Positions 15,445 to 23,312 of a DNA stretch of 26,945 nt are shown piece after piece. Origin of the DNA: CAVPRW01 sp046727435 [NCBI: bacterium] (GTDB lineage Bacteria; Tectomicrobia; Entotheonellia; J063); NCBI GenBank assembly GCA_046727435.1, contig JBKPCR010000484.1:1-26945 (forward strand). Reading direction: 5' to 3'. Under the pieces are notes generated by a model. The model worked only from the letters and a program-made list of their open reading frames with translations. It was not told the origin of the DNA and made no database searches. Each line of letters opens with the position of its first letter. Position 1 is the stretch's first letter. The position numbers were made by a program, and so were the translations under genes.

Positions 15445-15726
15445 AGGCGTGACCTCACGAAATCGACGCTGAGCTTTTCGTGGGCGGGGTGACTTTTCGG
15501 CATCGAGCGGCTTGCCAGCATCTTGACATAGAATGCGACCACGCCAAAGGACAAAGTGATGCTTGCCGTCGACGCAGTCCGGCTATCAGGGCGCCGCACT
15601 CGAATCACTGGGCTTGGCGACGAGAAGGGCAACGTTTACAGGGGATGCCTGCCCTGACGTGATTGTCCAAATCGTGAGCCAGTAATTGGCGGGATCGATC
15701 CGGACGTGCTCGCCAAAGACTCCTAG
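15445..15726 (+). pseudogene. Decayed, internally deleted copy of the gene at 21885
   Basis: The segment 15445-15582 translates as RDLTKSTLSFSWAG, stop, LFGIERLASILT, stop, matching the first 45 residues of the protein at 21885 (REFTKSTLSFPWAMS..., ANLL). The start codon is AGG instead of ATG, and there are in-frame TGA (15490) and TAG stops. From about 15585, in another frame, it reads YQGAALESLGLATR...PDVIVQIVSQ, matching residues 244-276 of the same protein (YEGAALESLGLITR...PDEMVQIVSR), then a stop and IDPDVLA against IDPEVFE. About 200 codons between the two pieces are deleted. It ends 16 bp before an intact barrel-protein gene, in the same order as the intact pair at 21885-24596. Confidence 0.88.
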
Positions 15727-15742
15727 AGGGGAGGTCTCAATA

Positions 15743-17044
15743 ATGAGTAGTCAGCCAGTTCCCGTGCAGCCTGCAGCTGGGCCTGGTGCGGGGGGAACAT
15801 CTGCGCCCTCACCGTCTTTGCCGGACATAAACGCGCAGACTTACCCTTTCGAGGTGGTGCTCCATTTGTTGGACCAGGCCGCTTATTTCAACATGTTTTC
15901 AGTGCCTGACTCACAGCACACCAACACCGCAATACACGCCCCGGGCAATCCCAGCAACGTGATCGGCATCGAAGTGAGGGAGGTGCTACACCGCTTCGAC
16001 ATCGTCGTGCAGCCTCCCACCCGCGAAACAGGCCTGAGGGCTGCGAATATTGTGAGAGAGCCTGCTGGAAAGTTCAGTCACCGTTGGATGTTGATTCCTG
16101 ATGACTTCGTGGCGTCGCTGGACCGAGAGCCGTCTCCGACGTTGCTGGATCCGTCACGTTCTCAGCGCTTCATCATGTTAGAGGGGATCTGCAAGTTTGG
16201 CGATGGCCAGGACGGTTTCTATGGCTTCGGGACCGGACGCACCTTTCCCATGACGGTTAATGGGCGGCCGCGGCTTCTTGCCGGTGCCGTGGGCAGCATC
16301 TTGGAAGGCTTTGGCAAGCTCAAAGGCCACGAGGGTACCTATACATACTGCGGTAGTATCGCGCCGGAGCGTGGTTTCCAGGGCAACCTCCTGTGCCGCG
16401 TCATGGACCCGACGGGAAGCCTGCGCACAGAGTCTGCCCTACCTTATTCAGAGTCAATGCCCAGTCCTGAGTCTGGGCTTTCCTACATCATGTTTCGGGG
16501 GCAAAAAAAGAGCAAGGATGAAAAGACTTCGTACACGTTTGGACCGGATGGTCTACCAAGCGGCTTTGAATTAGGGCAGGAATTACGGATTATCCATCTT
16601 GATTTCACCTCCCAAGGGCACGGGGGCCTGCGTAGCACAGTGAGTGTAGGCCAGATTATCGGAGAGATGCGGTCGCAGGTATTCTTGAACCTTCTGAACC
16701 CAGGCGCACCAGGGACACCGACTGCCCCCATCCCATTTAGCAGCCTGAATGAATTTACGTTCATCGATAGTGGAGGGCGGACCATCGGCAGTTTTACAGC
16801 AACAGGCGGCGAAGGTAGAACCTTCACTGCGGAGCTTGCAGGCGCGCCTGGGCAGCAAGCTTTGCGATTCGGCGCTTTCCAGATGCTCGTGAACGGCACC
16901 GGGGAGTTGAGAGGCATAGAGGGTTTGTTGACTGATAACTCGATCGTAGGGGTTGCGCCCCATGCAACCTCAACCTTGTACACGCTGTGCATAAACGATC
17001 CGGATGGCAGGTATTCTGCCGCCATCAACAAGGCCTGGCGCTAA
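15743..17044 (+). CDS. Two-barrel protein, allene-oxide-cyclase/dirigent-like (copy 1)
   Basis: 433 residues, paralog of the protein at 23313. After a disordered Pro/Ala/Gly-rich head and a conserved helix (YPFEVVLHLLDQAAYFNMFS), two beta-rich domains follow, at about 120-255 and 300-430. Each carries blocks typical of allene-oxide-cyclase/dirigent barrels: GFGTGRTFP, then GFGKLKGHEGTYTYCGSI in the first, and GTGELRGIEGLL with NSIVGVAPH in the second. That fold binds hydrophobic ligands and guides cyclisation or radical coupling; a role in folding a polyketide or lipid intermediate is inference. No signal peptide is apparent. The ATG at 15743 is chosen over 15686 because GAGGGGAGG precedes it and the upstream residues belong to the decayed gene. 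Confidence 0.72.
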   Translation: MSSQPVPVQPAAGPGAGGTSAPSPSLPDINAQTYPFEVVLHLLDQAAYFNMFSVPDSQHTNTAIHAPGNPSNVIGIEVREVLHRFDIVVQPPTRETGLRAANIVREPAGKFSHRWMLIPDDFVASLDREPSPTLLDPSRSQRFIMLEGICKFGDGQDGFYGFGTGRTFPMTVNGRPRLLAGAVGSILEGFGKLKGHEGTYTYCGSIAPERGFQGNLLCRVMDPTGSLRTESALPYSESMPSPESGLSYIMFRGQKKSKDEKTSYTFGPDGLPSGFELGQELRIIHLDFTSQGHGGLRSTVSVGQIIGEMRSQVFLNLLNPGAPGTPTAPIPFSSLNEFTFIDSGGRTIGSFTATGGEGRTFTAELAGAPGQQALRFGAFQMLVNGTGELRGIEGLLTDNSIVGVAPHATSTLYTLCINDPDGRYSAAINKAWR

Positions 17045-17077
17045 TCAGCGAAGAGCTATACACGAGAGAAAGGACAG

Positions 17078-17179
17078 ATGAGGAAGCAAGGATTGCGGAA
17101 AGAAATCCGCCTGAAAAGGGAAGTTGGAAATGATGAGGTCGTGATGCGGCCTTTGCCAGGAACTCTTCCAGGGGATTAA
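17078..17179 (+). CDS. Possible small basic peptide
   Basis: 33-codon ORF beginning MRKQGLRKEIRLKREV in the 186-bp gap between two larger genes. An AGAAAGGA sits 5 nt before its ATG. The ribosome site is the only support; no family is recognised, and chance cannot be excluded. Confidence 0.22.
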   Translation: MRKQGLRKEIRLKREVGNDEVVMRPLPGTLPGD

Positions 17180-17230
17180 TTTCCGCACTGCGTCACATGA
17201 TCTCGCGTTGCATGAAGAACGGAGGTAGGT

Positions 17231-18571
17231 ATGCGTGAATTCATTGACTTCATGTGGAGGTTCCCCTGGGTCTTGTCAAGAGGGATGATGGACTTAATGT
17301 ACAGCGCCCTGCCCATGGGAAATAGCCCACCTGGAAGTATGTTGATGCAACCCATCACCGGCCAGTCATGGCAGTACCCAGAACGTTATGACCCCAAAAT
17401 GAGCCACAATACCCCAGTCGAGCCGCCGCCAGTCGCGTTTGGCGGGCTGATTACGAGTACTGAGAACATGAAGACGGAGGGCCCCGAGAATCTTCATATT
17501 CGACTTGACAACACGACTCAGGGGCCTTTCTGGCCGCCCGCCGCGCAGGTGGATGAGAAGGGCGATTTCATTCTGGTAGGGACCGTTCTGACAGAAATCA
17601 AGCCGGGCGTGGTCGTCCCGGTTCCCAGGCAGGCTGTTCTGGTGTCAAAGGACACCGTCCCACCACTCGATGCGCAGGGTCGGGAAGATTTCTCCAACCT
17701 TTTCGGAGCGCCCTATAAGGTCATTCGTCCATTGGATCTGAGTCCGGGGAGCCCAGATCTCGACATGGTGCTGCACAGCGTCTCGTGGGGACCACATGCA
17801 GGGGACTGGGGTGGGGGTGGCCCCAGGATGCCTCGGCTGGGCGAGAGCCGGTACAATCTAAACAGTTTCCATATGAATGGCTTGACGTCTCCGGAGATCT
17901 TTCCAGCGTCATCGCAGAGGTTTACCTATACTCGACCGAGCTTCCCACTGCACAATGTACCGATTCCAGGCTTCCAGGGGGACCAGATTGCCTACGACGT
18001 CGATACTGGCGAGCCCTATACGCCTCGATTCCGCGGCGGAGCCAACTGTCCTCCCGAAGGTTGTGAAGGTGAAGATGTTGTCAATTTCCGTCGCCAGGAG
18101 CCCATCACCCTCGGTGAATGGCTCAAAGCCGAGGTATGGCTGACCATCACTCTGACCAATCCAAAGCAGGAAGCAGGGCCGAATCGTGTATACACAGCAG
18201 CCAGATTCGATGTCCAGGCCCGAAACTTTCTCCCGAATTCAATCTATGCGGTGATGTTTATTCGCAACAGCCAGTTCCGCCCCTCTCCGCTGCGGAAGAT
18301 CCCTGACTCATCGGTCCTGCCTAATATCATGGTGACGGACTACGAAGGGAAGGGTCGGTGCTCCAGGGTTATTCCAAATCCGTTCCCCCACCCTGCAACG
18401 GACGACGCGGGTTTGAGAATCATCGGCGTTGGGATCGGCTTTAAGCCTGACTATGCTGTCTGGGGTGCCTACCCGTTCCGCTTTAACCCCGGGGCCGATA
18501 TACATGCTCAGGTCACTTCTTTCGCCGATGGCACGCAAGAGCTGACATCTTTTATCACCTATGCACCATAG
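17231..18571 (+). CDS. Unknown tag-domain protein (NTTQGPFWPP family, copy 1)
   Basis: 446 residues, no recognised family. The first about 20 residues (MREFIDFMWRFPWVLSRGMM) are a diverged, shortened form of the shared N-terminal module. From about residue 90 it is homologous to the protein at 18642: NTTQGPFWPP, VLVSKDTVPPL, EDFSNLFGAPYKVIRPLDLS, then SRYNLN, RPSFPLHNVP, EPITLGEWL and NPFPHPATDD. The spacing of Gly/Pro-rich turns suggests an all-beta protein. It contains a Cys pair (CPPEGCEG, about residue 277) that is absent from the paralog. A GGAGGT ribosome site lies 4 bp before the ATG. Its tandem placement with a paralog suggests a duplicated structural or binding component. No catalytic motif was recognised. 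Confidence 0.75.
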   Translation: MREFIDFMWRFPWVLSRGMMDLMYSALPMGNSPPGSMLMQPITGQSWQYPERYDPKMSHNTPVEPPPVAFGGLITSTENMKTEGPENLHIRLDNTTQGPFWPPAAQVDEKGDFILVGTVLTEIKPGVVVPVPRQAVLVSKDTVPPLDAQGREDFSNLFGAPYKVIRPLDLSPGSPDLDMVLHSVSWGPHAGDWGGGGPRMPRLGESRYNLNSFHMNGLTSPEIFPASSQRFTYTRPSFPLHNVPIPGFQGDQIAYDVDTGEPYTPRFRGGANCPPEGCEGEDVVNFRRQEPITLGEWLKAEVWLTITLTNPKQEAGPNRVYTAARFDVQARNFLPNSIYAVMFIRNSQFRPSPLRKIPDSSVLPNIMVTDYEGKGRCSRVIPNPFPHPATDDAGLRIIGVGIGFKPDYAVWGAYPFRFNPGADIHAQVTSFADGTQELTSFITYAP

Positions 18572-18641
18572 CTTTGCCAGGGAACGGCCTACGTTCTGCA
18601 CCTCGCGCAGCAGGCACTAAGGCTGGAGGAGGCAACGACGG

Positions 18642-20090
18642 ATGCGCGAATTGATGAAGGCAATGCTGAGATTTTCCTGGGCTATGTCGCTTTTTGGCGT
18701 GAGCAATATTGGCAATCTGATAACACCGCAGGATCCGAGAAAGCCAAAAGGCCAGGCCGCCTTGACGCTCGACTCAGTCACATACGTCGCTGAGCAGCAG
18801 CTGGCAGACGGGCTCAAGGCCATTTTCGAGACCGGTGACAAGCTCCAAAGTGGGATGGTGGATCTTATGTTGGGGGTCTTTCCGATTGCGAAGACTGAGC
18901 CTGCAAACTCACAGTTGCACACAACGAGTGGTCAGGCAGGGCAGCATGCGGGCCGCCTCACCTCGCCCTCAGCACCGAGTTCAGGTACGGTTGGGGGGTT
19001 GAATAGGAGTACTCAGAAAATGCGTCAGGATTCCGCTGGAACGATAGACGTGCGACTGAGCAACACGACACAGGGCCCGTTCTGGCCACCAAGTGAAATA
19101 GTGGATAAAGACGGCAATTTCATCGTTGTCGGCGGATTCATCCTGACAGAAGTTTCCCCAGGCAAAACTGTACCCGTACCAAACGAAAAAGGTCTTATCA
19201 TTTCAAAAGATACGGTGCCTCCTTTGCAGAATGGTAAGGAAGACTTCTCAAATCTGTTTGGGGCTCCCTATCAAATCGTGCGCGAACTTGATCTTAGCCC
19301 TGGGGGCAGAGACTGGGAGCTCACGCCGTATTCCTTATCTTGTGGCCCGTTTGTCGGAGATTTCGGCGGTGGTCGGCCGAGGATCCCGGGAGCCGGTGAT
19401 AGCAAATACAACTTGAATGCGAATCCTCGATGGAACGCCTGGATCGCGCCAGTGGGGTCTGATCTCCCCACATATTATAGGCCTAGCTACCCTCTGCACC
19501 AAGTGCCCGTCTGGCGCTTGGCAGATATACCAGACTATATCCCGATTGGCGTCCGTGTCGACCTAGGCACTACGGACCTGCGCAGCGATGCCCGAGGTGC
19601 AGGCGCTGAATTCAGACGGCGTTCGCCTATCACACTCAGAGAGTACCTCCGGGGTCGAGGCGAGCTTAAGATCACCCTACTGGGGGCCAGTGAGGCTGCG
19701 GGTGGCTTCACTCACGCCAGGTTCGATTTCGCTCTTGCGGAACTGCTGCCAAATTCCCTCTATGCCATTTGGGCCCTGCGTCCAGTTACCCTTTTACCAC
19801 CAACGGACTCGAACTTCTTGTTGCCAGTCCCCCTAGCGATTCCAAATATCGCCCTCACCGATGGCCACGGGAACGCCGCAGTTTCCTACGCGATCCGCAA
19901 CCCCTTTCCCGATCCGGCAAAGGATCCGCGGGGAACCCGGATTATTGCCGTCGCCGTGACGTATCTCTCTGATTTTCAGAATTGGGGCGCGGCGCTTACT
20001 AGTATCGGAACAGGTGCCAACGCCCATACAGCCATGAGCGGCAATTTGTCCGGACTGACCAATTTAATTACTGTAGAGCCGTCAGGGTGA
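18642..20090 (+). CDS. Unknown tag-domain protein (NTTQGPFWPP family, copy 2)
   Basis: 482 residues. Residues 1-85 are a full N-terminal module (MRELMKAMLRFSWAMSLFGV, SVTYVAEQQLADGLKAIF, GDKLQSGMVDLMLG). A disordered Ser/Gly linker follows, then the same unknown domain as the gene before it, from about residue 135 (NTTQGPFWPP, IISKDTVPPL, EDFSNLFGAPYQIVRELDLS, RPSYPLHQVPV, SPITLREYL, NPFPDPAKDP). The domain shared by the two genes shows that the module is a separable add-on. A GGAGGAGG ribosome site precedes the ATG, and the gap from the previous gene is 70 bp. The stop lies 7 bp before the biotin carrier-like gene, which suggests co-transcription. Function is unknown; there is no signal peptide or clear enzymatic motif. 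Confidence 0.77.
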   Translation: MRELMKAMLRFSWAMSLFGVSNIGNLITPQDPRKPKGQAALTLDSVTYVAEQQLADGLKAIFETGDKLQSGMVDLMLGVFPIAKTEPANSQLHTTSGQAGQHAGRLTSPSAPSSGTVGGLNRSTQKMRQDSAGTIDVRLSNTTQGPFWPPSEIVDKDGNFIVVGGFILTEVSPGKTVPVPNEKGLIISKDTVPPLQNGKEDFSNLFGAPYQIVRELDLSPGGRDWELTPYSLSCGPFVGDFGGGRPRIPGAGDSKYNLNANPRWNAWIAPVGSDLPTYYRPSYPLHQVPVWRLADIPDYIPIGVRVDLGTTDLRSDARGAGAEFRRRSPITLREYLRGRGELKITLLGASEAAGGFTHARFDFALAELLPNSLYAIWALRPVTLLPPTDSNFLLPVPLAIPNIALTDGHGNAAVSYAIRNPFPDPAKDPRGTRIIAVAVTYLSDFQNWGAALTSIGTGANAHTAMSGNLSGLTNLITVEPSG

Positions 20091-20097
20091 GGCGATA

Positions 20098-20490
20098 ATG
20101 CCGTTCGAGTTCTTGCCTGTGAAACAGACTATGGTATTACCCCATCTCAACCGTCATCGTCTCCTCAGCACCAGCCTGCGGCCTATGGTCTTGCGGTACA
20201 GGGTACGGTGCTCGCCGATGGAAGCGACGATTTACTACCGGCCCGAGCTCGGTGTAGTACCCCTTATGCAGATTGGCGCGGAAATCTATGTCGGGCAAAC
20301 CCTGGCGCTGCTGGAGGCCATGAAAATGTTTACCAAACTCACTAGCCCTGTGGATGGTATGGTGGTGGACAACTTGGTGGAGGATTGGCAGGGAGTGCAC
20401 ACCGGAGCGTCGCTCTTTAAGATCGCCACCCACGGAGCCGCCCTCGAGGCAACGGACGACGTGCTCCATCAGAGAATGGCCAGCGCGTAG
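20098..20490 (+). CDS. Biotin carboxyl carrier-like protein (possible 5' frameshift)
   Basis: 130 residues. Residues 36-110 are a biotinyl/lipoyl domain: SPMEATIYYRPE, VGQTLALLEAMKMFTKL with biotin-acceptor Lys76 in EAMKM, and SPVDGMVVDNLVED. In acetyl-CoA carboxylase this domain carries CO2 for malonyl-CoA synthesis, which would feed the KS/ACP genes here. The N-terminal 35 residues do not look like a carrier protein. Another frame over the same DNA (from about 20100) reads ETDYGITPSQPSSSPQHQP and AAYGLAVQGTVLA, a normal Pro/Ser/Gln-rich carrier linker leading up to the SPMEA block. A small indel near 20215 may therefore have shifted the frame, in the organism or in the assembly. No biotin carboxylase gene is in the window. 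Confidence 0.82.
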   Translation: MPFEFLPVKQTMVLPHLNRHRLLSTSLRPMVLRYRVRCSPMEATIYYRPELGVVPLMQIGAEIYVGQTLALLEAMKMFTKLTSPVDGMVVDNLVEDWQGVHTGASLFKIATHGAALEATDDVLHQRMASA

Positions 20491-20598
20491 CAGAGGCGCT
20501 TCGGCTTGTTACTGACGCATGAAAGGCCGGAGATGTCGAATGCGTTTCCTGGACGTGATATGAGACCACATGGCCATACTATATAGGGAGAAGGCCCC

Positions 20599-21840
20599 AT
20601 GGACATAGAGACACGCAGAGTTGTAGTCACCGGTGTTGGAGCCATTACTCCCTTAGGCAATAGCGCGGAAGAAACCTGGGAGGCGATCTGTAAGGGGGAA
20701 TCTGGGGTAGGAGCAATCACGCGCTTCGATGCGTCGGACTATTCGACGCGCATCGCCGCCGAAGTGAAGGGATTTGAGCCAGAGAAGTATATCGAGAAAA
20801 AAGAGCTCAAGAAAATGGATACCTGTATCCACTATGCCATTGCCGCAAGTGTCATGGCCCTGGAAAACGCCGGCTTACCGATCACCGCGGCCAATGCGCA
20901 TCGTACAGGAGTGATCATCGGCTGTGGCATCGGAGGACTCGCCGCCATTGAACGGTACCACGCCGTCTTGCTCCAGCACGGGCCCAGTCGCGTCTCGCCC
21001 TTCTTTTTTCCCGTGGTCCTCCCCAATATGGCGGCCGGCCAAGTTTCTATTCATCTGGGAGCCCAGGGCCCCAATTCGTGCGTCGCGACGGCCTGCGCCG
21101 CCGGGAATCATGCCATTGGCGATGCCTTTAAGATCATTCAACGTGGAGTTGCGGATGTGATGCTTGCGGGTGGAACGGAGGCCATGATTACCCCACTAGC
21201 CGTTGCCGCCTTTGACAATATGAAGGCACTCTCGAGGCGCAACGACGATCCGAAGCTCGCCAGTCGCCCCTTTGATCGAGACCGGGATGGCTTTGTCATG
21301 GGCGAAGGGGCAGGCATTCTGGTGCTGGAAGAGCGGGAACAGGCGAAGCAACGGGGAGCTCGCATCTATGCTGAGATCATCGGCTACGGGATGACCGGAG
21401 ATGCATTCCATATGACTATGCCCGACCCAGGAGCCCGGGGCGTGGCCCGTTGTATTAAGATGGCACTGGCTGATGCCGGGGTGCGGCCGGAAGAGGTCGA
21501 GTACATCAATGCCCATGGCACGTCTACGCCGCACAACGATAAATACGAAACGCTGGCGATCAAGCAAGTCTTTGGCGGGCATGCCTACCACCTGGCGGTG
21601 AGTTCGACCAAATCGATGACTGGACACCTGCTAGGAGCCGCAGGAGGGATCGAAGCGATCTTTACCACCCTGGGCATTTACCATGGCATTCTGCCTCCCA
21701 CGCTGAACTACGAGCATCCCGACGCCGACTGTGACCTCGATTATGTGCCGCATTATGCCCGGTATCAAAAGGTGAAGGTCGCTCTGTCCAACTCCTTTGG
21801 CTTTGGGGGTACTAATGCGATCCTGGTGTTCAAAGAGTGA
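20599..21840 (+). CDS. fabF: Beta-ketoacyl-ACP synthase II (FabF-type)
   Basis: 413-residue canonical KAS II. The start ([22 protein letters not shown]) and triad, Cys166 ([10 protein letters not shown]), His306 ([11 protein letters not shown]) and His343 ([12 protein letters not shown]), with Lys338, are all standard, as is the C-terminal [16 protein letters not shown]. It elongates acyl-ACP with malonyl-ACP. It is closer to housekeeping FabF than the KS at 2926 is, but it lies inside the cluster 108 bp after a biotin carrier-like gene and 44 bp before a tag-domain gene, so a dedicated role in the same pathway is likely. An AGGGAGAAGG site precedes the ATG. It is the third KS-fold gene in the window. 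Confidence 0.94.
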   Translation: MDIETRRVVVTGVGAITPLGNSAEETWEAICKGESGVGAITRFDASDYSTRIAAEVKGFEPEKYIEKKELKKMDTCIHYAIAASVMALENAGLPITAANAHRTGVIIGCGIGGLAAIERYHAVLLQHGPSRVSPFFFPVVLPNMAAGQVSIHLGAQGPNSCVATACAAGNHAIGDAFKIIQRGVADVMLAGGTEAMITPLAVAAFDNMKALSRRNDDPKLASRPFDRDRDGFVMGEGAGILVLEEREQAKQRGARIYAEIIGYGMTGDAFHMTMPDPGARGVARCIKMALADAGVRPEEVEYINAHGTSTPHNDKYETLAIKQVFGGHAYHLAVSSTKSMTGHLLGAAGGIEAIFTTLGIYHGILPPTLNYEHPDADCDLDYVPHYARYQKVKVALSNSFGFGGTNAILVFKE

Positions 21841-21884
21841 GGCCTCGGCGGGCACCGTGCTGACGAGCAAGATGGAGGTGGCAC

Positions 21885-23234
21885 ATGCGTGAATTCACGA
21901 AGTCGACGCTCAGCTTTCCGTGGGCAATGTCGCTCCTGGGCGTCGAGCAGCTTGCCAACCTCCTTCTTGCGCAGAATTCCAGGAAGGCGACTGTAGCCTG
22001 CGAAGCGGTCACGCAGGCGGCTGGAGAGCAGTTAAGCGAGATCATTCAGAGCCTCTTCTTGCTTGGCGATAATCTGCAGCGAGAAACGGCAGACTTGGCG
22101 TTCAGCCTGCTCACACCAGAGGTGTTCAATCCAAGCAGCAGGGTGACCTCCGAAATCGTGCAACAATCCGCTGAGATCTTCCGCAGCTTGAATCCGGTCC
22201 AGGACGGCACGCTCACGCTTCAGGAACTCCAGAATAAGTTGCAAGTGTTTCTCCTGGTTCGAAATATACCAACCACCTTGCAGCTTCCCTCAGAACCACC
22301 GTACCCCCCATTGCTCGAGGTTGTCCAGAGGGCCTATGCCATGGAACCATATCCTGCCCTGTGGGCCGTGGAGGGGATAGGGCATTGGTATGGAGATACG
22401 TTTTTCACACGACATGAAGAGCCACGAAGCCTCCTCACGGAGACGAGCGTCCGTGATCTCCCTGCGGAAAGTTTGACCATGCTCCACGCCGGCATCGGGA
22501 TGTCGTTTGCCCAGCACTGGATGAAAACGGTCAACCATCTCAGCCCCATAGCCGCCATTCGCCATGTGTTGGCACAGGTTATTGCGCTGTGTCGCGACAA
22601 TTCCCGCCCCGGTTATGAGGGCGCGGCCCTGGAATCCCTCGGCCTGATTACGCGGAATGGACAGTTTTATAGCGAGACACGCCCTGATGAGATGGTTCAG
22701 ATTGTGAGTCGGGAATTGGAGCGCATCGATCCGGAGGTGTTCGAGTACTTCTGGCACGGTGTGGGGAGAGCGCATTATTTTCTGCCAATTCATTTTATCC
22801 CTGGCTATGGCTCGATCTGGCACGCCGTCGGCATGATCCGGCGAGCCGTACCCAATGATCGTGCGTGGCGTAATTGCATCGCTGGCTTGGCCTGGGGCAT
22901 AACCATGGTTAACATTCGCCACTCGCCGATTGTGGCGAACCTGTTGCGCTATCATGGCGCACAACTGTCTGTGGACGACGGATTTGCCAATGGTGTGGCG
23001 TCGTCGATCATGATGCGGTACGACACAACACCGGATGCCCCTTTCATTACTCCGTTCTATCTATACCAGCCAGAGCCCTCCGATCCGCAGCTCGTGCAGC
23101 TTTGGCAGGGTCAGGTGCAGCAGCCGTGCGCAGTCGCATTGCAGGAGTATTATCCCGTACTGCGAGAGCAGCATCGTCTTGGAGAAATATTTCGCTATCA
23201 GTTTCTTCCGGCATTGGTCGCTCGACTAAGTTGA
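21885..23234 (+). CDS. Tag-domain protein with EF-hand-like loop and DUF1702-like region
   Basis: 449 residues. Residues 1-85 are the shared N-terminal module (MREFTKSTLSFPWAMSLLGV, then GEQLSEIIQSLFLLGDNLQR). Residues 98-122 resemble one EF-hand: helix EIFRSL, loop N103-PVQDGTLTLQE-114, helix LQNKLQVFL, with loop position 3 lacking its acidic residue. From about 140 onward a large helical domain contains HAGIGMSFA, GYEGAALESLGL, FWHGVGRAHYF, AWRNCIAGLAWG and FANGVASSI. This pattern recalls DUF1702 proteins found beside enediyne polyketide synthases, but that match is from memory and tentative. A GGAGGT site precedes the ATG, and the gene follows fabF by 44 bp. A broken copy lies at 15445-15726. 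Confidence 0.75.
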   Translation: MREFTKSTLSFPWAMSLLGVEQLANLLLAQNSRKATVACEAVTQAAGEQLSEIIQSLFLLGDNLQRETADLAFSLLTPEVFNPSSRVTSEIVQQSAEIFRSLNPVQDGTLTLQELQNKLQVFLLVRNIPTTLQLPSEPPYPPLLEVVQRAYAMEPYPALWAVEGIGHWYGDTFFTRHEEPRSLLTETSVRDLPAESLTMLHAGIGMSFAQHWMKTVNHLSPIAAIRHVLAQVIALCRDNSRPGYEGAALESLGLITRNGQFYSETRPDEMVQIVSRELERIDPEVFEYFWHGVGRAHYFLPIHFIPGYGSIWHAVGMIRRAVPNDRAWRNCIAGLAWGITMVNIRHSPIVANLLRYHGAQLSVDDGFANGVASSIMMRYDTTPDAPFITPFYLYQPEPSDPQLVQLWQGQVQQPCAVALQEYYPVLREQHRLGEIFRYQFLPALVARLS

Positions 23235-23312
23235 TATGGGTTGCACCTGGACGCGCTGAGATCGTTGAGACAGCTCTCAGGCTTGGTTAGACATTCTAAG
23301 AGAGGTTTTCAT

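Noticed and set aside
22290-22964. 224-codon open frame on the minus strand
   Set aside because: Antisense to the tag-domain/DUF1702-like gene, whose start, ribosome site and paralogous pseudogene support the + strand.
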